Assembly (NCBI RefSeq): GCF_027497355.1
Contig: NZ_CP114909.1
Span: 2,480,001 to 2,544,000, forward strand
Direction: 5' to 3'
Source: Micromonospora sp. WMMA1947
GTDB taxonomy: Bacteria; Actinomycetota; Actinomycetes; Mycobacteriales; Micromonosporaceae
DNA length: 64,000 nucleotides
The notes beneath the pieces are model-generated. The model was not told the DNA's origin and did not search any database. It saw nothing but the letters and a program-made list of their open reading frames with translations. The translations under genes and the position numbers were made by a program. This document shows positions 33,746 to 40,915 of the stretch, piece after piece. Each line of letters begins with the position of its first letter. Positions within the stretch are counted from its first letter, which is position 1.

Positions 33746-33797
33746 GAGATCTTGGTACGAACCGGCCCTTTCGAGGGCGCTTTCGTACCAAGATCTC
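33746..33797. repeat. long inverted repeat G
   Basis: GAGATCTTGGTACGAA (33746-33761) pairs perfectly over 16 bp with 33782-33797 around a 20-nt loop. It begins right after the stop codon of the frameshifted gene and may terminate the operon. Confidence 0.8.
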
Positions 33798-33848
33798 GGG
33801 GCACGGCGGAACACGGCGGGACTCTTTCCCGGAACGCCCGATTGGTCG

Positions 33849-33854
33849 TACCCT
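33849..33854 (+). promoter_or_regulatory. -10 element of leaderless metallopeptidase gene
   Basis: TACCCT lies 6 nt before the GTG at 33861. Confidence 0.55.
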
Positions 33855-33860
33855 TCGCCG

Positions 33861-35456
33861 GTGACCGACGGCGACGAGCAGCCTCCCGGCCGGACGACGG
33901 ACGGCGACGAGCCTCGTCCCACCGTCGACGCCGCCGACGTGAGCGCCGACAAGGCGAGCGCCGCCGACACGAGCACCGTCCACGTCAGCGCCGGCGCCGA
34001 CCGCGCGGCCGACGCGAGCGCTGCCAACCTCAGCGCCGCCGCCGACGCCCGCGCTGACGACACCCACGCCGAAAGCGCCGCCATCTCCGCCGGCGTGGAC
34101 GCCGCCGTCGACACCATCGCACCGGCACCGGACGCGGTGTTGCCGTACATCGCCGCTGGTCCGGCGCCGTACCCCGTACCCCTGGCGCAGCCGGACCCGG
34201 CGCGGGCGGTGCCGAGACGGCGGCGGTGGCCGCTCTGGACCGCGCTCGGACTCGCGCTCGGCCTGGTGGCGGGCGCCGTGCCCGGCGTACTCCTGCGGGA
34301 GTCGGCGCCGGACGCGGCCGGGCGGTCGGCCGCGAAGGACGACCCGGGCACGGCGGCGCAGCGGCGGCTCGGCGAGCGGATGCTCGCGCTGCTGGACCGG
34401 CAGGCCGCCGCGCTGGTCGGCGCGGACCGGGCGGGCTTCCTCGCGATCGCCGAGCCGGCGGCCCGGCCGGTGCTGAGCCGCCGGTACGCGTCGCTGCGGT
34501 CGCTGCGGGTCACGACCTGGCGCTCGACGGCCGACGGGGTGCCGGCGGCGATCGACGGAAAGCCGGGGGAGTGGCGGCTGGCGGTGACCGTCGGCTACTG
34601 CTTCGTGGTGCGGGACTGCGCGCCGAGCACTGTGGAGCTGGGCACGCGCTGGCGGCTGGTGGGGGAGGAACCCCGGCTGACCGCCGTGGAGCCGTCCTCG
34701 ACGGACCCGGCGGGCGTGCGCCCGTGGCAGGTGAACGACCTCGCCGTGGCGGTCGGCAAGCGGGTCGTGGTGGCCACCACGCCGGCCCAGCGGCGCAAGC
34801 TGCCCGGCCTGCTCGCCCAGGCCGAGACCGCCGCCCAGGCCGCGGACCGGTACGCGATCGGCGGCCGGCCGCCGGACCGGTATCTCGTTTACTACGCCGG
34901 GAAGGGCGAGTGGCAGCGCTGGTACGGCGGCGGGCGGCCGAAGTGGACCGCCGGGTACGCGGTGGGCGTCGGTGGTGGGCGCCACGACGTGGTGCTCAAC
35001 GCGCAGATCCTCACCCCGACGGGCATCGACGACCTGCTCCGGCACGAGCTGACCCATGCCGCCTCGCTGCCCGACCGGGGCTACGCCGACCGCGCGGACT
35101 GGTGGCTGGTGGAAGGGCTGGCCGAGTACGCCGGTGCCGACGGGCAACCCGTGCACCGCTACGACGGACTGGCCGAGGTGCGGGACCTGCTGCGCGGCGG
35201 GTGGTCGGGGCGGCTGGACGCGGTGGCTCCCGCCGACGACGCGAGCGACGACCGGGTCGGCGGTGCCTATGGCGTCGGCTACCTGGCCGTACGCCATCTG
35301 GTCGACAGGTACGGCGAGCAGCGGATGCTGGACTTCTACCGGGCCGTGGTGCACGAGCGGCGGTCACCGGAGCAGGCCGCCGACGAGGTGTTCGGCGACC
35401 CGTGGTCGATGCTGCACGACGACTGCGTCGCCTACGTCCGGGCCGTCGTCGGCTGA
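33861..35456 (+). CDS. membrane-anchored gluzincin-type metallopeptidase-like protein
   Basis: The 531 residues comprise an Ala/Asp/Ser/Thr-rich cytoplasmic head of about 115 residues with pseudo-repeats (DVSADKASAADTS, ANLSAAADARAD), a basic cluster RRRR, one membrane helix (about 124-145) and an extracellular part. The latter holds HELTHAAS (about 395), a zincin HExxH motif, and EGLAEYAG about 28 residues later, whose Glu would be the third zinc ligand. The family is peptidase MA-like, but no substrate is known. GTG 33861 lies 6 nt after TACCCT. The exporter genes follow at 37 nt. Confidence 0.75.
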   Translation: MTDGDEQPPGRTTDGDEPRPTVDAADVSADKASAADTSTVHVSAGADRAADASAANLSAAADARADDTHAESAAISAGVDAAVDTIAPAPDAVLPYIAAGPAPYPVPLAQPDPARAVPRRRRWPLWTALGLALGLVAGAVPGVLLRESAPDAAGRSAAKDDPGTAAQRRLGERMLALLDRQAAALVGADRAGFLAIAEPAARPVLSRRYASLRSLRVTTWRSTADGVPAAIDGKPGEWRLAVTVGYCFVVRDCAPSTVELGTRWRLVGEEPRLTAVEPSSTDPAGVRPWQVNDLAVAVGKRVVVATTPAQRRKLPGLLAQAETAAQAADRYAIGGRPPDRYLVYYAGKGEWQRWYGGGRPKWTAGYAVGVGGGRHDVVLNAQILTPTGIDDLLRHELTHAASLPDRGYADRADWWLVEGLAEYAGADGQPVHRYDGLAEVRDLLRGGWSGRLDAVAPADDASDDRVGGAYGVGYLAVRHLVDRYGEQRMLDFYRAVVHERRSPEQAADEVFGDPWSMLHDDCVAYVRAVVG

Positions 35457-35480
35457 ACGTCGACGCCTGTCGACGGGTCG

Positions 35481-35486
35481 TAGCAT
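35481..35486 (+). promoter_or_regulatory. -10 element of leaderless exporter operon
   Basis: TAGCAT lies 7 nt before the GTG at 35494, which decides that start over the ATG at 35485 that overlaps the hexamer. Confidence 0.5.
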
Positions 35487-35493
35487 GGGCCGG

Positions 35494-36882
35494 GTGGCCC
35501 GCACTCCCTCGCCGCGGCTGCCCGCGGCCCGCCGCCCCCGTCTCGTCACCGCAGTGCTCGCCGTCGTCGCGCTGACCGGCACGACCGCCGCGTCCTGCGG
35601 CGACGACGCCCCGGCGGTCACCGTCGCCGAGGTGGGCCGCGCGCCGGTGAGCGAGGTGATCGACGCTCCGGCCACCGTGACCGCGCGCGCCGCGGCCACC
35701 CTCACCGCGCCCGCCGACGGCACGCTCGCCCGCCTGCGGGTGCAGCCGGGACAGCGGGTGACCCGGGGGCAGGTGCTCGCGGTGATCGACTCGCCGTCGG
35801 CCCGGGACCGCCTGGAGAAGGCGCGGGACGCGTTGCGCGCGGCGAAGCGGGCCGGGCGGGGCGCCGGCACGGGCGACCTGGGCGGCAGCCGCCGCGGCAC
35901 CGACCGGGCCGCCGACGAGGCGTTCGCCGCCGCCCGCGCCGCCGCCGGCAAGGTCGGCGATCCGCAGGTACGTGCCGCGCTGCTGCTCCAGGTCCAGTCG
36001 GCGCAGCGGCAGTACGAGTCCGCCGCGCGCGCCGCCGACCGGGCGGTCGCCCAGGTGCAGCGCGGGGTCGCCGGTCTGAACAGCGCCGTCGGCGCGCTGT
36101 CGTCCGCGCAACGACTCCAGGCCCAGCAGGCGTACGACCTGGCGAAGGCGACTGTGGACGCGCTGACGTTGCGCGCGCCGATCGCCGGTGTGGTGCAGCC
36201 GGGCGGCACCCGGTCGGCGGCGCCGGCCGACCTGGCCGGGCTGCTGGGTGCGGCGGGTGGCGGGGCGGTGCCCGGTCTCGACCCGTCCGCGCTGGGCGGT
36301 GGTGGGCAGGGCGGCCCGCCGCCGGGTGTCGACGACGCGATCCCGGCTGGTGGCCGGGTCACCGCCGGCACGCCGGTGCTCACAGTGGTGGATGTCGGCC
36401 GGCTCGGCCTGCTCGCCGAGGTGGACGAGACCGACGTGTTGCTGGTCCGGGCCGGGGTGCCCGCGTCGGTCGAGCTGGACGCGGTGACCGGCGCGACGTA
36501 CGACGCCACGGTTCGCTCGGTCGACGTGCTGCCCACCAGCTCGGCGCGGGGCGGCGTCACCTACCGGGTCCGGCTCGACCTCGGCGCCGGGCGGATGGGT
36601 GAGGCCGAGCCGGCCCCGGCGCCGCGGCCGGGCATGAACGCGGTGGTACGGCTGCGGGTGCGGGAGGCCGCCGACGCGGTGGCGGTGCCGGCGTCGGCGG
36701 TGTTCTCCGCCGACGGGCGGGACGCCGTCTGGGTGCTGCGTGACGGCCGGGCCGACCGGGTTCCGGTGACTGTGGGCGTGCAGGGGCAGGACCTGGTGCA
36801 GATCGTCGACGGCGTACGAGCCGGTGACCGGGTCGTGGTGCGCGGGGCCGACCAGGTGCGCGACGGCCAGGAACTCCCGTGA
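35494..36882 (+). CDS. HlyD/MacA-type adaptor lipoprotein
   Basis: About 462 residues. A hydrophobic signal (LVTAVLAVVALTGTTAASC) ends in a probable lipidated Cys. The biotinyl-lipoyl hairpin DGTLARLRVQPGQRVTRGQVLAVID follows, then a long Ala/Arg-rich coiled coil (about 110-220), a second lipoyl half (LRAPIAGVVQPGG) interrupted by a Gly/Pro/Ala insertion, and a beta barrel ending VRGADQVRDGQELP. It would link the downstream ATPase-permease pair to the envelope in a MacAB-like exporter. The stop overlaps the ATPase start by 4 nt. Confidence 0.87.
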   Translation: MARTPSPRLPAARRPRLVTAVLAVVALTGTTAASCGDDAPAVTVAEVGRAPVSEVIDAPATVTARAAATLTAPADGTLARLRVQPGQRVTRGQVLAVIDSPSARDRLEKARDALRAAKRAGRGAGTGDLGGSRRGTDRAADEAFAAARAAAGKVGDPQVRAALLLQVQSAQRQYESAARAADRAVAQVQRGVAGLNSAVGALSSAQRLQAQQAYDLAKATVDALTLRAPIAGVVQPGGTRSAAPADLAGLLGAAGGGAVPGLDPSALGGGGQGGPPPGVDDAIPAGGRVTAGTPVLTVVDVGRLGLLAEVDETDVLLVRAGVPASVELDAVTGATYDATVRSVDVLPTSSARGGVTYRVRLDLGAGRMGEAEPAPAPRPGMNAVVRLRVREAADAVAVPASAVFSADGRDAVWVLRDGRADRVPVTVGVQGQDLVQIVDGVRAGDRVVVRGADQVRDGQELP

Positions 36883-37757
36883 CCGTACCGGCGGTCGAGG
36901 CGGTCGACGTCTGGCGCACGTACGAGCTGGACGGGGTCTCGGTGTCCGCGCTGCGCGGGGTGTCGCTCACCATCGACCAGGGCGAGTACGTGGCGGTGAT
37001 CGGCCCGTCCGGCTCCGGCAAGTCGACGCTGATGCACCTGCTCGGCGGGCTGGACCGGCCCAGCGGCGGCCGGCTGGTGATCGGCGGGCGGGACGTGACC
37101 ACGATGACCGCGCCGGAGCTGGCGACGCTGCGCAACGAGACCATCGGCTTCGTGTTCCAGGCGTTCCACCTGCTGGCCCGTACGTCGGCTGTGGACAACG
37201 TGGCGTTGCCGCTCGTCTACCGGGGTGTCGGGGCGCGGCAGCGGCGGGAGCGGGCGGCGGCGATGCTGGGCCGGGTCGGGCTCGGCCACCGGCTGCACCA
37301 CCGGCCCAACCAGCTCTCCGGCGGCGAGCAGCAGCGGGTGGCGATCGCGCGGGCGCTGGTGACCGAACCGGCGGTGCTGCTCGCCGACGAGCCGACCGGC
37401 AACCTGGACAGCGCCACCGGCGAGGCGGTGCTGGAACTGCTGGAACAGCTGAACGCCGAGTCGGGGGTGGCGCTGGTGATGGTGACCCACGACCAGGAGG
37501 TGGCCGCCCGGGCACACCGGCGCATCGCGGTACGGGACGGGCTGATCCGGTCCGACAGCCTTCATGATCGACCGCCGTCGGACGGTTCCGGCGTACCTGC
37601 GACACTGGACCCCGCTCCCAGCGCGGAGCCCCGGTCCGCGTCCGGAAGCGGCCCGGGGCACCCGCCCGGTGGCTCCGGTGGCGCCACCGGAGCCACCGGG
37701 CGCCTTCCGCGGGCCGAGGAGCGCCGACTGCCGCAGGACCTCGGGGACGCCGGATGA
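36879..37757 (+). CDS. MacB-type ABC transporter ATPase with Gly/Pro-rich tail
   Basis: Residues 1-228 are a complete LolD/MacB ATPase: Walker A GPSGSGKS (about 43-50), Q loop VFQAFHLLA, signature LSGGEQQR, Walker B VLLADEPT, and VTHDQEV with the switch His. The last 65 residues (SDSLHDRPPSDGSG...GHPPGGSGGATGATGR) form an unusual Gly/Pro/Ser tail that most relatives lack. Its DNA contains a 40-bp perfect palindrome. GTG 36879 and the ATGA junction with the permease show tight coupling on both sides. Confidence 0.9.
   Translation: MTVPAVEAVDVWRTYELDGVSVSALRGVSLTIDQGEYVAVIGPSGSGKSTLMHLLGGLDRPSGGRLVIGGRDVTTMTAPELATLRNETIGFVFQAFHLLARTSAVDNVALPLVYRGVGARQRRERAAAMLGRVGLGHRLHHRPNQLSGGEQQRVAIARALVTEPAVLLADEPTGNLDSATGEAVLELLEQLNAESGVALVMVTHDQEVAARAHRRIAVRDGLIRSDSLHDRPPSDGSGVPATLDPAPSAEPRSASGSGPGHPPGGSGGATGATGRLPRAEERRLPQDLGDAG
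37663..37702. repeat. 40-bp perfect loop-free palindrome inside the ATPase gene
   Basis: Every base from 37663 to 37682 pairs with 37683 to 37702, centred on GGCGCC. It encodes Pro/Gly/Ser/Ala/Thr residues in the tail of the ATPase. Loop-free palindromes of this size are normally unstable in DNA. Confidence 0.85.
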
Positions 37758-38938
37758 GGCTGGCCGAGGCGTGGCGGGTGGCGTCGGACGCGCTGCGGGC
37801 CAACCGGATGCGCAGCCTGCTGACCATGCTCGGGGTGATCATCGGGGTGGCCTCGGTGGTGATCCTGGTGGCCATCGGCACCGGCACGAAACAGCAGGTC
37901 GAGCAGCAGGTCGAAGGGCTCGGCTCGAACCTGCTGCTGGTGGTGCCGGGCCGGATCGAGGTGGGCAACGCGCCGGTGGTCTCGCCGCTGGACCTCAGCG
38001 ACGCCGACGCCGTCTCCCGGGTGGTCGGCGACCCCGGCCGGGTCGCCGTCACGGTGGCCTCCGGCGCGACCGCCCGGGCCGGCAACCGGTCCGACTTCAC
38101 CACGGTGCAGGGCGTCCTGGAGACCACCCCGTCGGTGTTCACCAGATCGCTGTCGCGGGGCCGCTACCTGACCGGGGCGGACGTGGACACCAGCCGCCGG
38201 GTGGCGGTGCTCGGCGACTCGGTGGCCCGGGCGCTCTTTCCCGACCGTGACCCGCTCGGCCAGCAGGTCACGCTGGCCGGCGTCCGGTTCCGGGTGATCG
38301 GCGTCTTCGCCCCGCTCGGGCAGAGCCTCGGCGTGGACCGGGACGACGAGGTGCACGTACCGGTGACAGCGGCGCAACGGCTCTGGGGCACGCAGCGCAT
38401 CGACGGCATCGCGGTCAAGGCGCCGGACCGGGAGCGGATCGACGAACTCGGCGACCGGATCGTCGCGGAGCTGTCCCGCCGGCACCCGGACACCGAGTTC
38501 AGCGCCGTCACCCAGCGGCAGATCCTCGGCGTGCTCGGCGACATCCTGGGCGTGCTCACCGGCGTGCTGGCCGCCATCGCGGGCATCTCGCTGCTGGTCG
38601 GCGGCGTCGGCGTCTCCAACATCATGCTCGTCTCGGTACGCGAGCGGACCCGCGAGATCGGGCTGCGCAAGGCGGTCGGTGCCCGCCCCCGCGACATCGG
38701 CGTGCAGTTCCTGCTGGAGGCGGTGCTGCTCACCTCGGTCGGCGGCCTGGCCGGGATGGCGCTGGGCGTGGGCACCGCGCTGCTCGTGGACGCGTTCTCG
38801 CCGATCCCGGCGGCGATCACCTGGTGGTCGCTGGCGCTGGCGTTCGGCGTCTCCGCGGCGGTCGGCATCGTCTTCGGCGTGGTGCCGGCGCAGCGGGCCG
38901 GACGGCTCGACCCGGTGGTGGCGCTGCGCGCCGAGTAG
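37754..38938 (+). CDS. MacB/FtsX-type ABC transporter permease
   Basis: The 394-residue permease has an N-terminal membrane segment (LLTMLGVIIGVASVVILVAI), a large extracellular MacB-PCD domain (about 45-265), and three C-terminal membrane segments (from GVLTGVLAAIAGISLLVGGVG onward). The conserved VRERTREIGLRKAVGARPRDI coupling loop contacts the ATPase. With the adaptor and ATPase it forms a three-gene exporter, probably of a peptide, antibiotic or lipid. Three 24-bp repeats begin at its last codons. Confidence 0.92.
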   Translation: MRLAEAWRVASDALRANRMRSLLTMLGVIIGVASVVILVAIGTGTKQQVEQQVEGLGSNLLLVVPGRIEVGNAPVVSPLDLSDADAVSRVVGDPGRVAVTVASGATARAGNRSDFTTVQGVLETTPSVFTRSLSRGRYLTGADVDTSRRVAVLGDSVARALFPDRDPLGQQVTLAGVRFRVIGVFAPLGQSLGVDRDDEVHVPVTAAQRLWGTQRIDGIAVKAPDRERIDELGDRIVAELSRRHPDTEFSAVTQRQILGVLGDILGVLTGVLAAIAGISLLVGGVGVSNIMLVSVRERTREIGLRKAVGARPRDIGVQFLLEAVLLTSVGGLAGMALGVGTALLVDAFSPIPAAITWWSLALAFGVSAAVGIVFGVVPAQRAGRLDPVVALRAE

Positions 38939-38987
38939 GGGGTGGCGTCGTGTGCTGAGTAGGTGGTGACGCTGCGCGCCGGGCAGC
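38917..38987 (+). repeat. three 24-bp tandem repeats across the permease stop
   Basis: Units begin at 38917, 38941 and 38965 with GGTGGCG or GGTGACG. Unit 2 matches unit 1 at about 17 of 23 bases, nearly all differences being C/T changes, and unit 3 at about 19. The permease TAG lies inside unit 1, and a decayed copy of it (GAGTAG) ends unit 2. Confidence 0.7.
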
Positions 38988-39188
38988 CGGATCGGACGAG
39001 ACACCCGTCCGGGCGAAAAAGCCCTGGCAGACATCGGGTGAACGGCTGCCTCGCCATGATCAAAGGGTGGAAGGGATCGCGCAGGTCACAGCCGTCCCGC
39101 TACCGTACTGGTTACACGCGCGTCGCTCGTCGAGGCGGGAGCACCTGCCCGGTGACACGCGCCGGGCACGGGAATGGGTCGGTGAGCC

Positions 39189-39398
39189 ATGGCCGGGTCG
39201 CAGTCCGACGCACGGCTGTCGGATGTCAGGTTCCTGACCGTCGCCGAGGTGGCGACGGTCATGCGGGTCTCCAAGATGACCGTCTACCGCCTCGTGCACA
39301 GCGGTGAGCTCACCGCGGTACGGGTCGGCCGGTCGTTCCGGGTGCCCGAGCACGCCGTGCACGAATACCTCCGGGGCGCCTTCCAGGAGTCCGCCTGA
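39189..39398 (+). CDS. excisionase-like HTH DNA-binding protein (Rv0500A-like)
   Basis: This 69-residue protein is a MerR/BldC-like winged helix-turn-helix: FLTVAEVATVMRVSKMTVYRLVHSGELTAV, then RVGRSFRVPEHAVHEYLR. Proteins of this type bind DNA as small dimers or filaments. The gene order HTH, bS22, epimerase, acyltransferase equals Rv0500A-Rv0500B-Rv0501-Rv0502 in M. tuberculosis. Its regulatory target is unknown. The 250 bp upstream hold three 24-bp repeats but no obvious gene. Confidence 0.85.
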   Translation: MAGSQSDARLSDVRFLTVAEVATVMRVSKMTVYRLVHSGELTAVRVGRSFRVPEHAVHEYLRGAFQESA

Positions 39399-39454
39399 GC
39401 ACTCGTCGGCCCGGTCCGCCGAGTACGACGAAAAGGGGCATCGACGGGGGCGCG

Positions 39455-39484
39455 TTGGTCCTGCTGACGCACTCCGGTTAGGCT
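39455..39484 (+). promoter_or_regulatory. promoter TTGGTC-18-TAGGCT ahead of the bS22 gene
   Basis: A -35 TTGGTC (39455-39460), an 18-nt spacer and a -10 TAGGCT (39479-39484) would give a 5' leader of about 130 nt before the bS22 start. The whole 220-bp gap before that gene holds no coding frame. Confidence 0.45.
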
Positions 39485-39619
39485 GGACCACGACCGTGAC
39501 CGCTCTCTGGTGTGCCCTGCCCACCACGCTGGTCCGGTCCGTTGTCCGCAAGCGGTCACGGCGCCACCCGCGGTGGTGCCGTCCGGTCCGCCCCGCACGT
39601 TGCATCGAAAGGCTGTCGT

Positions 39620-39721
39620 ATGGGCTCGGTGGTCAAGAAGCGCCGCAAGCGCATGGCTAAGAAGAAGCACCGCAAGCTGCTGCGCAAGACCCGCGTCCAG
39701 CGTCGCCGTCTCGGCAAGTGA
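39620..39721 (+). CDS. 30S ribosomal protein bS22 (AURKAIP1/COX24 domain)
   Basis: This 33-residue, extremely basic protein reads [20 protein letters not shown] and ends [10 protein letters not shown]. It is the small actinobacterial ribosomal protein with an AURKAIP1/COX24 domain, described in mycobacterial 30S subunits and encoded by Rv0500B. Lys and Arg make up more than half of it. GAAAGG lies 7 nt before the ATG. Such short genes are often missed. Confidence 0.95.
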   Translation: MGSVVKKRRKRMAKKKHRKLLRKTRVQRRRLGK

Positions 39722-39841
39722 CCGGGGCCGGGCACTGGCCCGGCACCCGGCACCACTTGCCAACTGTCGACCCTCGGAGGCTCAGGTGATCAGGCCGCGG
39801 ACGTCCCGGCTCGATCTCGCCTGCCGCGCAAGGCGCACGAC

Positions 39842-40915
39842 ATGACCCCCGGTGACACCTCCGGTGCCCCGGGGGTCGTCGTCGTCACCGGGGTCGGCCG
39901 CTGGCTGGGCGCCCACGTGGCCGCCCGGCTCGCCGCCGACGAGCGGATCGAACGCGTCATCGGGGTCGATCCGGCACCGCCCAACCCCGAGCTGACCGAC
40001 CTGCTCTTCGACGTCGAACGCATCCGCCTGGACCTCGACTCGCTCGGCGGCCTCCTGCTCGACCTCGACGTCGACACGGTGGTGCACCTGGCGCTCGTCT
40101 CCGCCCCCGACCCGCAGCAGGGCGGCCGGGCGGGGATGAAGGAACAGAACGTCATCGGCACCATGCAGCTGCTCGCCGCCGCGCAGCGCGCGCCCCGGCT
40201 GCGCAAGCTCGTGGTCCGCTCGTCCACCGCCGCGTACGGGGTGTCGTTCCGCGATCCGGCCGTCTTCACCGAGGAGACCGAGCCGCGCGAGGTGCCGCGC
40301 GGCGGTTTCGGCCGCGACATCCTCGACATCGAGGGGTACGTCCGCGGGTTCCGCCGCCGCCGGCCCGACGTCACCGCGACGGTGCTGCGTTTCGCGCCGT
40401 TCATCGGGTACGCCGCCGACACCACGCTCACCCGCTACTTCTCCCAGCCGGTCGTGCCCACCGTCTTCGGTCGCGACCCGCGCCTGCAGTTCGTGCACTT
40501 CGACGACGCGCTGGAGGTGCTGCACCGGTCGGTCGCCGAGGACCACCCGGGCACCTACAACGTCGCCGGGCCCGGGGTGCTGTCGCTGTCGCAGGCGATC
40601 CGCCGGGCCGGCCGGGTGGCGGTGCCGGTGCTCGAACCGGGCCTGGCCGGGGTGGCGGCGGTCGCCCGCAGTCTGGGCTTCGGCCGGTACGGCTTGGACC
40701 AGGTGGACCTCTTCGTGCACGGTCGGGTGGTGGACACCAGCCGACTGGAGCGGGAGTACGGCTTCACGCCCCGCTCGACCGCCGCCGCGTTCGAGGACTT
40801 CATCCGCGCCCACCACGGCGGCGTCGTGGTCACCCGCGATCAGCTCGCCGCCGCCGAGCAGTTGGTGCTGGAGAGCATCCGGCAGGTCCGCTCGACCGTG
40901 CGGGAGCGCTCGTGA
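39842..40915 (+). CDS. NAD-dependent epimerase/dehydratase family protein (GalE2-like)
   Basis: The 357-residue extended-SDR protein has a variant nucleotide loop VVVTGVGRWLGAHVA (about 13-27), DVERIRLDLDS, VVHLALVSAPDP and VRSSTAAYGVSFRDP. The catalytic Y-x3-K pair expected about 30 residues later is not seen; the region reads GGFGRDILDIEGYVRGF. It may therefore bind a nucleotide sugar without classical epimerase chemistry. It is the Rv0501 equivalent by position. The stop overlaps the acyltransferase start by 4 nt (GTGA). Confidence 0.85.
   Translation: MTPGDTSGAPGVVVVTGVGRWLGAHVAARLAADERIERVIGVDPAPPNPELTDLLFDVERIRLDLDSLGGLLLDLDVDTVVHLALVSAPDPQQGGRAGMKEQNVIGTMQLLAAAQRAPRLRKLVVRSSTAAYGVSFRDPAVFTEETEPREVPRGGFGRDILDIEGYVRGFRRRRPDVTATVLRFAPFIGYAADTTLTRYFSQPVVPTVFGRDPRLQFVHFDDALEVLHRSVAEDHPGTYNVAGPGVLSLSQAIRRAGRVAVPVLEPGLAGVAAVARSLGFGRYGLDQVDLFVHGRVVDTSRLEREYGFTPRSTAAAFEDFIRAHHGGVVVTRDQLAAAEQLVLESIRQVRSTVRERS

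Noticed and set aside
33633..35354. 573-codon minus-strand frame
   Set aside because: It lies antisense to the metallopeptidase gene, which has a membrane helix and a HELTH motif.
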